A stretch of 10,086 bases of DNA, taken from the NCBI GenBank assembly GCA_028823435.1, contig JAPKBK010000051.1:1-10086 (forward strand), written 5' to 3'. A model generated the notes under the pieces. The model worked only from the letters and a program-made list of their open reading frames with translations. It did no database searches and was not told where the DNA came from. Shown piece after piece: positions 1-7,461 of this stretch; the stretch's first letter is position 1, and the number at the start of each line of letters is the position of its first letter. This DNA comes from Flavobacteriales bacterium. GTDB lineage: Bacteria; Bacteroidota; Bacteroidia; Flavobacteriales_D; Sanyastnellaceae. Made by a program: the position numbers and the translations under genes.

Positions 1-133
1 TGCCTAGACGTACAGGCGTATTGTAGGTAATGAAATGTACTTCATGTCCTTTTGCAGCAAGCGCTTTCCCCAATTCAGTAGCGACGACACCGCTCCCTCC
101 GAAAGTGGGGTAGCAAACCATTCCTATTTTCAT
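1..133 (-). CDS. bshA: BshA, N-acetyl-alpha-D-glucosaminyl L-malate synthase (N-terminal 44 codons, runs off window)
   Basis: BshA is a cytoplasmic GT4-family (GT-B fold) glycosyltransferase. It transfers GlcNAc from UDP-GlcNAc to L-malate, the first step of bacillithiol synthesis. Only the first 44 residues are present. They begin MKIGMVCYPTFGGSG and continue VVATELGKALAAKGHEVHF, then TYNTPVRL, which is the family's characteristic start: first beta strand, a glycine-rich loop and helix 1 of the N-terminal Rossmann domain. The ATG lies at 133-131 and overlaps the TGA of the upstream GH3/serine-hydrolase gene as ATGA, so translational coupling is likely. There is no Shine-Dalgarno sequence. 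The catalytic C-terminal half is outside the window, so function rests on the N-terminus alone. A related GT4 enzyme is possible, but the YPTFGGSGVVATELG run is very BshA-like. Confidence 0.92.
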   Translation of the reverse strand, partial: MKIGMVCYPTFGGSGVVATELGKALAAKGHEVHFITYNTPVRLG

Positions 134-3100
134 CGTGGTACGGCGTTTAAATGTTCCATAACGACCCTTTGGATTTCTGTTCTGACATCCATTGTAATGA
201 GCTTTCTATTCTCTGCGTGTGGGTATGTCCTGTTGCTTAAAAACACAAACACCAAGTCGTATTTAGGATCGACCCAAATCAGTGTTCCTGTAAAACCAGA
301 ATGTCCGAAGCTTGACGTACTAGACAGATTGCACGTCGGCCCTTGATCAAGTTCAATTGCTGGCTTATCAAACGCGATCCCCCTTCTGTTTTTGCTGTCA
401 GGGTAGGCTCTAGAAGACCATTTTTTGACCGTCTTTAAATCTTGTCTGAAAAAGTCATGTCCCAGCAAAGCGCCTCCATTGAGAAGCATTTGGCCCAAAC
501 GTGTTAAATCATGCGCGTCACTAAATACACCCGCATGGCCACTTACACCGCCAAGCAATGCCGCACCCGGATCGTGCACATAACCATGCACTGTTCGTTT
601 TCTAAAAACCGTATCTATTTCAGTTGGCGCGATATCACCAAGATGTAATTCTGGTTTTTCGAGAGGCTTAAACCCCATGCTAGATAGTCCCATCGGCTCA
701 TAGAACCATGTGTTAGAAAGAGAATCTATCGCATCATCACACTGATATTCCTTGTTCAGTCTTTTGTGAATGAGATAATAGCCCAAATCGCTGTATCTAT
801 AGTGGCCGGCATCTCTCACCTCTTTGTTCTTAATGCGCAGATACATTGTGTCCACATATTGACTGCATATGTATAGCCCAGGATTCACACAAATGTTTTC
901 ATCACAAAGTGGCGTGTCACTCAACAGGTCTAATGAATCACGCAATGTCTCAAGATGAAAGGGGATCCAAGGATACAGCCCGGCCTGATGTGATAGAATC
1001 TCTTGATAGGTTCTTGTTCCCAATTCAAGGGTGTCTAATTCCTCAAGCGCATGAGAAAGTGGTTCCTCAAGGTCAAACCATCCCGTTTCCTCTCCCGCCA
1101 TTAAACACAAAGAAGTGGCTGCTATTTTTGTGATTGATGCAAGGTCATAGATCGTGCCCTCTTCAACTTTCGTCTGCCCATCTGTTGTTCCATAAACACC
1201 ATCGTGCATGACACGTCCCTTGTGGGCAACGACCACTCTGCAACCTGGCATAGCCGAAGCCGTGATTGCCTCGCTGACGATGGAGTCAATTTTATACGCA
1301 GGGTCCCAGTTGCCACCACAGGACCATGAATCCCATCCCAATCTTGTGCCACGAGAACATTGAAGCCCCACACCATCTCCTTCTTTATACACAGACCCTG
1401 GAGGAGTGACGGGTAGCAGTCCATTTGCTGACGCTACCCCAGACAGGACATCCGCGGCGGTCTCTTGTGTTCTGTAGTCATCTTGATATGCCATCACGAA
1501 CCCGTCGGCACCTTCACTTATAGATGTCCAGTCTTCGTTGAGGCAATAGGGATTTGCAAATACGTTCACAACCCATTTGGTGTGATGTGTTGTGTCTTTT
1601 TTGGCGTGACGTATCTTCTGAGAACATGTTTCTACCGCTGTGCGAGAGATGCCATAATTCTGAGATTGTCGGTTATTTGATTCTAAGAAATTCACAATGA
1701 CAAGATCAGCATCAAGACACGCCTGTATCACATCGTTCCTGCCCCAGCCTGATGCGTCTTTTCCGATGCTAAATGAAGAGATTTGGTATGATCTCCCCAG
1801 GGTTATTTGGAGATGATCCTTATAAGCCATTCCGGATATGGCTTTGTCTGAGATGTTGATGAGGGTGATTTTCCCTTCAGGGGCAAGCCAAGGAAGTGTG
1901 TTGCTTCGGTTGGCCAGCAGGGTCATTGACTCCTCTAAGATTTCCCTGTGAACCTGTTCAGCATCGTTGGGCTCCCATTCTGTTCCTTTCGACGGGATTT
2001 GTGAACTTGCCTTAGTCCAAACCTTGGCGAGCAATACCCTTTTACATTTTTCTGTAACACGTGCTGAATCGAGTGTTCCTTCTTTTATTGCATTTGAAAT
2101 CTCCTGAATGACTTGGACAGGATCTCCTGGGAAAAGTAAAATATCATTGCCTGCAAGTAGGGCATCCCTTGCGCGAGGTCTGTCTCCGGCAAAATCCACG
2201 AAGCCCTTCATTGACAATGCGTCTGTAAATGCAAGTCCCTCAAACCCCATTTTCTGCCTGAGCAGTGTGTCCACAATCGTAGGGGATAGGGTAGAGGGTT
2301 GTGATGCGGTGCTGTCTAAAGCAGGGACATCGAGATGTGCAATCATCATTGCGCCTATTCCTCCGTCAATTAATACCCTGAATGGCGCAAGTTCCACAGA
2401 ATCTAATCTGTGTTTGTCTCCAGATATCGTAGGTAGGGTTTTATGTGAGTCTGAATCACTGTCGCCATGTCCTGGAAAGTGTTTTGCAGTCGCCAGGACA
2501 TTTACATCCTGCAATCCCAGTGCATAAGCCAAACCCAGCTCTCCTACTAATTCTACATTTTCTCCAAAACTTCGGCTGCCAATCACAGGATTGATCGCAT
2601 TTGAATTTACATCTACGACGGGTGCAAAATTCACATGAATGCCAGTTTTCTTTAAGGAAACCCCGACGATTTGTCCAAAACGCCTGACGAGTTCAGGGTT
2701 TCGGGTTGCAGCGAGGGTTAAGGACCGAGGGAAGCTTCTCGTGGAATCCAATCGCATGCCTAATCCCCATTCAGCGTCGGAAGCGACCATAAGGGGCACC
2801 TTTGATTCTTTCTGAAGTCGCTTGAGCCTGATTCTTTGAAATTCCGGCCCCCCTTGCATACAGATCACACCCCCTATTCCTAAGTCTCTTACCCAGTGTT
2901 CTGCCTCGGACCATCCATTTGTGTCAGGTCGCGCGTATATAGGGACCATCAGAAGTTGTGCGATTTGTTCTTCCATACTCAAATTCGCAAGAACACTGTC
3001 AACCCATACAGAATCTGCTGATAAAAAGGCAGGTGTGTGCTTGGGAGCTTCTTCAACATAAGAAGTAGATTGCGCACAACTAATTAATGCTGTTGAAAAA

Positions 3101-3141
3101 GCGAGTAGCGTAAGAAGTTTTTGGAAAATCTGATATGACAT
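130..3141 (-). CDS. Lipoprotein fusion: GH3 NagZ-type beta-N-acetylglucosaminidase plus beta-lactamase-family serine hydrolase
   Basis: This 1003-residue exported protein carries two enzymes. Residues 1-22 are a lipoprotein signal ending in the lipobox LISC, with lipidated Cys22. Residues about 43-380 are a GH3 barrel of NagZ type: GSRSFGEN (188-195), KHFPGHGDSDSDSH (220-233) with the Asp231/His233 acid-base dyad, and FTDALSMKG with nucleophile Asp307. Residues about 395-590 resemble the GH3 C-terminal domain. Residues about 612-1000 are a class C-like serine hydrolase: SITK (Ser669, Lys672), LSHQAGL (716-722), YSD (783-785) and HSG (947-949) in place of KTG. The family knowledge is that NagZ removes GlcNAc from muropeptides, while the second domain family includes penicillin-binding proteins, DD-peptidases and esterases. 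I infer peptidoglycan turnover in the periplasm or at the outer membrane. True antibiotic resistance is not indicated. The start lies 2 bp after cmk and the stop overlaps bshA. The fusion architecture is known in Bacteroidota; the substrate of the second domain is unknown. Confidence 0.95.
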   Translation of the reverse strand: MSYQIFQKLLTLLAFSTALISCAQSTSYVEEAPKHTPAFLSADSVWVDSVLANLSMEEQIAQLLMVPIYARPDTNGWSEAEHWVRDLGIGGVICMQGGPEFQRIRLKRLQKESKVPLMVASDAEWGLGMRLDSTRSFPRSLTLAATRNPELVRRFGQIVGVSLKKTGIHVNFAPVVDVNSNAINPVIGSRSFGENVELVGELGLAYALGLQDVNVLATAKHFPGHGDSDSDSHKTLPTISGDKHRLDSVELAPFRVLIDGGIGAMMIAHLDVPALDSTASQPSTLSPTIVDTLLRQKMGFEGLAFTDALSMKGFVDFAGDRPRARDALLAGNDILLFPGDPVQVIQEISNAIKEGTLDSARVTEKCKRVLLAKVWTKASSQIPSKGTEWEPNDAEQVHREILEESMTLLANRSNTLPWLAPEGKITLINISDKAISGMAYKDHLQITLGRSYQISSFSIGKDASGWGRNDVIQACLDADLVIVNFLESNNRQSQNYGISRTAVETCSQKIRHAKKDTTHHTKWVVNVFANPYCLNEDWTSISEGADGFVMAYQDDYRTQETAADVLSGVASANGLLPVTPPGSVYKEGDGVGLQCSRGTRLGWDSWSCGGNWDPAYKIDSIVSEAITASAMPGCRVVVAHKGRVMHDGVYGTTDGQTKVEEGTIYDLASITKIAATSLCLMAGEETGWFDLEEPLSHALEELDTLELGTRTYQEILSHQAGLYPWIPFHLETLRDSLDLLSDTPLCDENICVNPGLYICSQYVDTMYLRIKNKEVRDAGHYRYSDLGYYLIHKRLNKEYQCDDAIDSLSNTWFYEPMGLSSMGFKPLEKPELHLGDIAPTEIDTVFRKRTVHGYVHDPGAALLGGVSGHAGVFSDAHDLTRLGQMLLNGGALLGHDFFRQDLKTVKKWSSRAYPDSKNRRGIAFDKPAIELDQGPTCNLSSTSSFGHSGFTGTLIWVDPKYDLVFVFLSNRTYPHAENRKLITMDVRTEIQRVVMEHLNAVPR

Positions 3142-3143
3142 CC

Positions 3144-3839
3144 TTATTGTTCCATTCTCTTTTTTGCCAGATTGAGCATAAATTGATACTGCTCCTCCAT
3201 CGTGAGGTTGCTGTTGTCAATGACGACTGCATCATCGGCTTGCTTTAGAGGTGCTACAGCTCTTTCCGAATCTATGCGATCTCTCTCAAGGACGTTTTCT
3301 AAAACTTCATCAAAGGTGACATCTTTGCCATTTTCCTGTAACTCTCTCAGTCGCCTCCATGCTCTAACTTCAGGGTCTGCGGTCATGAAGAATTTAAGTT
3401 CTGCATTGGGAAGGACAACGGTTCCAATATCTCTGCCGTCCATCACCACACTGTCTCCTTCGGCCAATCTTCTTTGCAAAGCGACAAGTTTCGTTCTTAC
3501 AGCTGGAATTTTCGCCACAAGGCTGACGTTTTTTGCCACTTCCATTGTGCGGATTTCCTTTTCAATATTCGTTCCTCCGAGGTGCATTTCTGAACATTCA
3601 GTGCTGGGGTTAAACCTAAATGTGAGAAAAAGACGATCTAAAGCTTGCTCCAGGCCGCTTTCATCAATACAGCCGTTCATGACGTATCGTTCCTTCATGG
3701 CAAACAAAGTGACCCCCCGATACATCGCCCCCGTATCAATGTAAAAGTAATTCAGCTCCTTAGCCAGCGCTTTTGCCATAGTGCTTTTTCCTGCAGATGA
3801 GTGTCCATCTATTGCTATGGTAATTCGTTGCTTTGCCAT
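3144..3839 (-). CDS. cmk: Cytidylate kinase
   Basis: Cmk phosphorylates CMP and dCMP to the diphosphates with ATP in the cytoplasm, recycling cytidine nucleotides and feeding RNA, DNA and phospholipid synthesis. The 231-residue length is normal for the family. The P-loop GHSSAGKST is at residues 12-20, followed by YFYIDTGAMYRG (31-42) of the NMP-binding region. The second signature VVMDGRDIGTVV spans 131-142. The lid and adenine-binding end contains RDRIDSERAVAPLK (186-199) and AVVIDNSNLT near the C-terminus, all typical. No insertion or missing residue is seen. The start at 3839 gives the usual short N-terminus before the first beta strand and lies 37 bp after porQ. The following lipoprotein gene begins 2 bp after the TAA, so the two are almost certainly cotranscribed. 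I recall porQ-cmk adjacency in Porphyromonas gingivalis too, which supports both calls. Confidence 0.98.
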   Translation of the reverse strand: MAKQRITIAIDGHSSAGKSTMAKALAKELNYFYIDTGAMYRGVTLFAMKERYVMNGCIDESGLEQALDRLFLTFRFNPSTECSEMHLGGTNIEKEIRTMEVAKNVSLVAKIPAVRTKLVALQRRLAEGDSVVMDGRDIGTVVLPNAELKFFMTADPEVRAWRRLRELQENGKDVTFDEVLENVLERDRIDSERAVAPLKQADDAVVIDNSNLTMEEQYQFMLNLAKKRMEQ

Positions 3840-3876
3840 GTGACGAAGATAGTGATGTGAATCTAATCTATTTCAC

Positions 3877-4908
3877 TCAAGAGCGAGGAAGTATTAAAGC
3901 GACTGATAAATGCGTAGAAGAACCTGCAAAGTGATATGTGTTTCTTGCAATCCCGATGTCAAAATCACCGAGCTTCATGGTCACGCCTATTGAAAGTCCA
4001 TTCGTACCTTTTCTCCCTGCGGCAACCATTTCTACGCGTCTTCTGTAATCATATCCAATTTGAGCGCCGAGACCACTTCCCAAGCTTATTTCAACGCCGG
4101 CTCTCAAATGCCGCCCAAGTTGATCTCCTAATTTCCATGTCGTATTAGGTATTGTTTCTCCTGTCAAAGGGTCTGTATCGTCATCATACGTGCCTTCTGG
4201 TGCCAGCGCCCATTCTTCTAAGTGTTCTGCTTGTAGATATAGTTGAAAGGGCGCGTTTTTAAACCCTTTTGTAATGCCGACTTGAATGTTGTAGGGCATC
4301 CATCCGACGGGTTGGCTCCCTGTTCCTGCAAACTGCCTCCCTATTCCAGAGATCAATATCCCAGCAGCGAATACTTGGTCAGGCCAAACCCTCATTATTC
4401 CAGCATCAAGCCCCAATACTCCGGCATTTTCTCTATCTAGATTTCTAAACCCTCCCCATCCGGTGACCCCAGCAGTCCAAACAGAATCTAGTTTCCATGT
4501 CATTCCAGATTGCAAAAAATAGTCGCCTCCTGAAAACTCCCCGGTCGGCCATCCCGATGAATCATATCCCTCAAATTTTCCAAAAGAAGAAAAGCGCGCC
4601 CCCACATGAAGGGAATGCTTGCCACTATTTTTAATCACACCATGGACCGACCCCATTTGTATTCCTGCAAAATAATTCAGGTATGATACATTCACAACGC
4701 CTAAAGATGTACTGTCTACAAATGCAGGATTGTATGCCGCAGCCCCTCCGTTGGGATTCATATTCGCAGCGAGTTTGCCGCTTAATCCGGAGCTCCTTGC
4801 GTCAATAGAGATGTCCAAAGGCATGGAGCCCCAGACATTTCCTTGCCCACTAGCTGTATCAACTATAAGTAGAGATAATGCAAATAAACATATTGAATTG
4901 CAGTTCAT
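3877..4908 (-). CDS. porQ: Type IX secretion system outer-membrane protein PorQ
   Basis: PorQ is an outer-membrane beta-barrel protein of the PorV/PorQ group. It belongs to the T9SS attachment complex (PorU, PorV, PorQ, PorZ) that processes and anchors secreted cargo at the cell surface; in Porphyromonas it holds PorZ. The 343-residue length fits. A signal peptide of about 21 residues ends in ASG before Gln22. The mature N-terminus carries DARSSGLSGKLAA and then GGAAAYNPAFVDS (54-66), a conserved PorQ-type start. The rest alternates aromatic and polar residues in strand-like stretches, such as VSYLNYFAGIQMG and AGVEISLGSGLGAQIGYDY, and finishes near a strand ending in LILPRS, as barrels do. 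The ATG overlaps the lon TAA as TAATG, so translation is probably coupled to lon. The call rests on sequence impression plus the cmk neighbour; a PorV paralogue is the main alternative. Confidence 0.92.
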   Translation of the reverse strand: MNCNSICLFALSLLIVDTASGQGNVWGSMPLDISIDARSSGLSGKLAANMNPNGGAAAYNPAFVDSTSLGVVNVSYLNYFAGIQMGSVHGVIKNSGKHSLHVGARFSSFGKFEGYDSSGWPTGEFSGGDYFLQSGMTWKLDSVWTAGVTGWGGFRNLDRENAGVLGLDAGIMRVWPDQVFAAGILISGIGRQFAGTGSQPVGWMPYNIQVGITKGFKNAPFQLYLQAEHLEEWALAPEGTYDDDTDPLTGETIPNTTWKLGDQLGRHLRAGVEISLGSGLGAQIGYDYRRRVEMVAAGRKGTNGLSIGVTMKLGDFDIGIARNTYHFAGSSTHLSVALILPRS

Positions 4909-7358
4909 TAGTCGTCTAGGTTATTGAAGTCTATGGGTGATTCGACAGTTGTAGATAGGAGCGCGCGCATGACAACTTCATTCATTTTTGTCGCGTACGT
5001 AAACTTCATTCCCCGCAAGTATCTTGAATCGATATCCTCAATGTCCTGTCTGTTTCTTTCACACAGAATGATCTCTTTTATGCCAGCACGTTTGGCTGCG
5101 AGAATCTTTTCTTTAATACCGCCCACTGGAAGAACTTGTCCGCGCAAAGTGATCTCCCCACTCATGGCCAGATACTTCCTGACTTTCCTTTGAGTGAATG
5201 CAGAAGCCAATGCGGTGAGCATCGTAATTCCAGCACTCGGTCCGTCTTTTTTGATAGCACCTTGTGGAACATGTACGTGGACATTCCATTTCTCAAAACG
5301 TTCAGGCTTGAGACCAAACTCCACCGAATGCGCTTTCAGGTATTCCAGCGCAATGATTGCACTTTCTTTCATCACCTCACCTAAGTTTCCAGTCAGGGTT
5401 AACTTTCCCTTTCCAGGTGTGAGTGACGTCTCTATAAACAAGATGTCCCCTCCGGTGGGTGTCCAGGCCAGCCCAGTAACGACTCCTGCGACATCGTTGT
5501 TTTGATACTTGTCCTTTTCTCTAGGGCGACCAAGGATATCAATAAGATCTGTGGGTTTGATCTCTGCTTTATATGGCTCCTCCATCGCAATTTCTTTCGC
5601 TCTATTCCTGACGATTTTTGCGATTCTTTTATCGAGCCCTCTGACACCTGATTCGTTGGTGTATAATTCGACAACCTTCTCTATCGTAGAAACAGGAATT
5701 TGAATTTTCGTTTTTGTAAGTCCTGTATCCCTGATGACTTTTGGCAGCAAGTGTCGCTTTGCAATTTGAACTTTTTCTTGAATGGTATACCCCGAAACCT
5801 CAATGATTTCCATTCTATCCCTGAGTGCAGGATGTATTGTAGAAAGATCATTGCATGTCGCAATAAACATGACTCTACTTAAATCGTAATCGATATCTAA
5901 GTAATTGTCGTGGAAGGTGCTGTTTTGTTCAGGATCGAGAACCTCGAGCATGGCTGAAGATGGATCTCCATGGCTGTCCTTGGCGAGTTTGTCAATCTCA
6001 TCAAGTACAAAGAGAGGATTAGACGTTCCAGCCTTTTTAAGGTTTTGTAGAATACGCCCTGGCATAGCACCTATATATGTTTTTCGATGCCCACGAATTT
6101 CCGCTTCGTCTCTCAAACCACCCAAGCTCATCCTGACATACTTGCGCCCCAATGCTTCTGCAACACTCTTGCCTAGTGATGTCTTTCCAACTCCTGGAGG
6201 TCCATACAAACAGATGATAGGCGCTTTTAAATCACCTTTAATTTTAAGTACGGCAAGGTGTTCTACGATACGCTCTTTGACTTCTTGAAGACCGTAATGA
6301 TCGCTGTCGAGAACTTTGATCGCATTTTTTAAATCAAAATTATCTTTTGACCGTTCATCCCAAGGAAGCTCCAGGAGTAGCTCGATGTAATTTGATTGCA
6401 TACTGTACTCAGCAGCTTGCGGGTTCATCCTTTCAAGCTTCTGAATTTCCTTCTCAAAAAGAGAGGATGCCTCCTCCGGCCATTTCTTCTTCTTTGCTCT
6501 GGCTTTTCTTTCTTCGATTTCTTCCTTCAGAGGGTTTGCACCTAATTCCTCTTGAATCTTCTTCATTTGTTGATTCAAGAAATATTCTTTTTGCTGTTGG
6601 TCTAAATCGTCACGTACTTTGCTTTGGATGTCATTTTTGAGTTCCAGTATTTGCTTCTCTTTGTGGAGCATTTGGAGCACTTTATTCGCCCTTTCTTCAA
6701 GTCCTTCAATTTCTAAAAGTTCTTGTTTTGCTTTTACAGAAGCATTCATGTTAGAACCTATAAAGTTCACGAGGAAACTCAGTCGCTCAATGTTTTTAAT
6801 TGCCCCAGCCGCTTCAGAAGGAATGGTGGGGCTCATTTCTATAATTTCGATTGCGAGCTCTTTCAAGCTTTCTATAAGCGCTTGAGTTGATTTGTTGTTT
6901 GGCAAGTCTTCACCGCCGCCAAACGCTGTGACACTCGCTTTAAGATAGGGGTCTTCCTGAACTATTTTATCCCATGAAAACCGTCTCTGACCTTGGAGAA
7001 TCACAGTATTCGTGCCATCTGGCATTCGCAGCATTTTAATTATTCTAGCGACTGTCCCCACTCTGTTCAAATCCTCACCTGAAGGGTCCTCTGTTTTACC
7101 GTCTTTCTGTGACACAACCCCGATGGTGGTTTTGTTTTTATTTGCCTCCTTGATTAAATTGATAGATCGATCTCGACCTACTGTAATCGGTATGACGACT
7201 CCGGGAAAAAGGACAGTGTTACGAAGAGATAACAATGGGATGTTGTCTGGTACATCTTGCTTATGCATTGCTTTTTCATCCTCTTCAGTGATGAGAGGTA
7301 TAAATTCACTTTCTTGTGATTCAGCAAACAATTGGAATGGGGAGTCGAAATCTATCAT
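4908..7358 (-). CDS. lon: ATP-dependent protease Lon (LonA type, endopeptidase La)
   Basis: Lon is the cytoplasmic homohexameric AAA+ protease that degrades misfolded and selected regulatory proteins. The 816-residue chain has all parts. The N-terminal substrate domain (about 38-225) starts at IPLLSLRNTVLFPGVVIPI. A charged helical region (about 225-330) includes QQQKEYFLNQQMKKIQEELG. The AAA+ module has Walker A GPPGVGKTS (386-394), Walker B VLDEIDK (451-457), sensor 1 Asn503, arginine-finger region ALRDR (511-515) and sensor 2 in GVRG (571-574). The C-terminal protease has DGPSAG with catalytic Ser708 and Lys751 in the KEKILAAKRAG segment, the S/K pair spaced 43 residues as in E. coli Lon. 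The acidic 37-residue leader is usual in Bacteroidota Lon, which supports the first ATG over Met31. There is no Shine-Dalgarno sequence. The 103-bp upstream gap holds two inverted repeats, and the stop overlaps porQ. Confidence 0.99.
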   Translation of the reverse strand: MIDFDSPFQLFAESQESEFIPLITEEDEKAMHKQDVPDNIPLLSLRNTVLFPGVVIPITVGRDRSINLIKEANKNKTTIGVVSQKDGKTEDPSGEDLNRVGTVARIIKMLRMPDGTNTVILQGQRRFSWDKIVQEDPYLKASVTAFGGGEDLPNNKSTQALIESLKELAIEIIEMSPTIPSEAAGAIKNIERLSFLVNFIGSNMNASVKAKQELLEIEGLEERANKVLQMLHKEKQILELKNDIQSKVRDDLDQQQKEYFLNQQMKKIQEELGANPLKEEIEERKARAKKKKWPEEASSLFEKEIQKLERMNPQAAEYSMQSNYIELLLELPWDERSKDNFDLKNAIKVLDSDHYGLQEVKERIVEHLAVLKIKGDLKAPIICLYGPPGVGKTSLGKSVAEALGRKYVRMSLGGLRDEAEIRGHRKTYIGAMPGRILQNLKKAGTSNPLFVLDEIDKLAKDSHGDPSSAMLEVLDPEQNSTFHDNYLDIDYDLSRVMFIATCNDLSTIHPALRDRMEIIEVSGYTIQEKVQIAKRHLLPKVIRDTGLTKTKIQIPVSTIEKVVELYTNESGVRGLDKRIAKIVRNRAKEIAMEEPYKAEIKPTDLIDILGRPREKDKYQNNDVAGVVTGLAWTPTGGDILFIETSLTPGKGKLTLTGNLGEVMKESAIIALEYLKAHSVEFGLKPERFEKWNVHVHVPQGAIKKDGPSAGITMLTALASAFTQRKVRKYLAMSGEITLRGQVLPVGGIKEKILAAKRAGIKEIILCERNRQDIEDIDSRYLRGMKFTYATKMNEVVMRALLSTTVESPIDFNNLDD

Positions 7359-7381
7359 TTAGTATATATGGAACTAATGTA

Positions 7382-7404
7382 ACGCAAGGTGCGTGCCATT
7401 GCGT
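7382..7404. repeat. Second inverted repeat in the lon leader (ACGCAAGG / CCaTTGCGT)
   Basis: ACGCAAGG at 7382-7389 pairs with CC-A-TTGCGT at 7396-7404, an 8-bp stem with one bulged A and a six-base loop. It ends 24 bp before the lon start. In a transcript started upstream it would form a hairpin in the 5' leader of lon and could affect RNA stability or ribosome access. Nothing in the sequence proves a role, and a repeat of this quality can arise by chance. Confidence 0.35.
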
Positions 7405-7408
7405 ATGT

Positions 7409-7423
7409 CTGACAGCGTGTCAG
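7409..7423. promoter_or_regulatory. Perfect inverted repeat CTGACA-N3-TGTCAG upstream of lon, candidate operator
   Basis: A perfect 6-bp inverted repeat with a 3-bp spacer (CTGACA, GCG, TGTCAG) is centred 58 bp before the lon start codon. A further TGTCA half-site lies at 7432-7436, one and a third helical turns away. The symmetry and position suggest a binding site for a dimeric regulator, perhaps stress-linked given what Lon does; that role is inferred. It is not the CIRCE element of HrcA, which has TTAGCACTC arms. The alternative is an RNA hairpin, but in the direction of the lon operon no U-run follows it, so it is not an intrinsic terminator for the upstream gene. Confidence 0.45.
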
Positions 7424-7461
7424 GCGTTTTTTGTCACATTTATTTTCTGAAGGTCAATAAT

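Noticed and set aside
1122..1424. 100-codon minus-strand frame inside the GH3/serine hydrolase gene, first suspected as a frameshift remnant
   Set aside because: The main frame runs unbroken through this stretch and contains the SITK motif; the other frame shows no domain.
2108..2527. 139-codon open frame on the plus strand inside the GH3 gene
   Set aside because: It lies wholly opposite a gene with intact catalytic motifs, and its translation is low-complexity Ser/Pro-rich with no recognisable family; it is an antisense shadow.
3202..3744. 180-codon open frame on the plus strand opposite cmk
   Set aside because: cmk on the minus strand has every expected motif; the antisense translation is Ser-rich and unlike a real protein.
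3857..3876. GTGAA...TTCAC inverted repeat between porQ and cmk
   Set aside because: Only a 5-bp A/T-rich stem with a 10-base loop and no U-run; expected by chance and too weak for a terminator or operator.
7266..7268. Met31 of Lon as an alternative start
   Set aside because: The acidic leader before Met31 (SEFIPLITEEDEKA) resembles the N-terminus I recall for Bacteroidota Lon, so the upstream ATG at 7358 is preferred.
7405..7432. Stem with six Ts (7427-7432) that looks like a rho-independent terminator on the plus strand
   Set aside because: No plus-strand gene ends here, and on the minus strand, where the genes lie, the hairpin is not followed by a U-run. A regulatory inverted repeat explains it better.
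7359..7461. A canonical Bacteroidota TTTG/TAnnTTTG promoter for lon
   Set aside because: I found no pair of elements with the right spacing in the gap; the -7-like TAAATGTG has no -33 partner, so no promoter is annotated.
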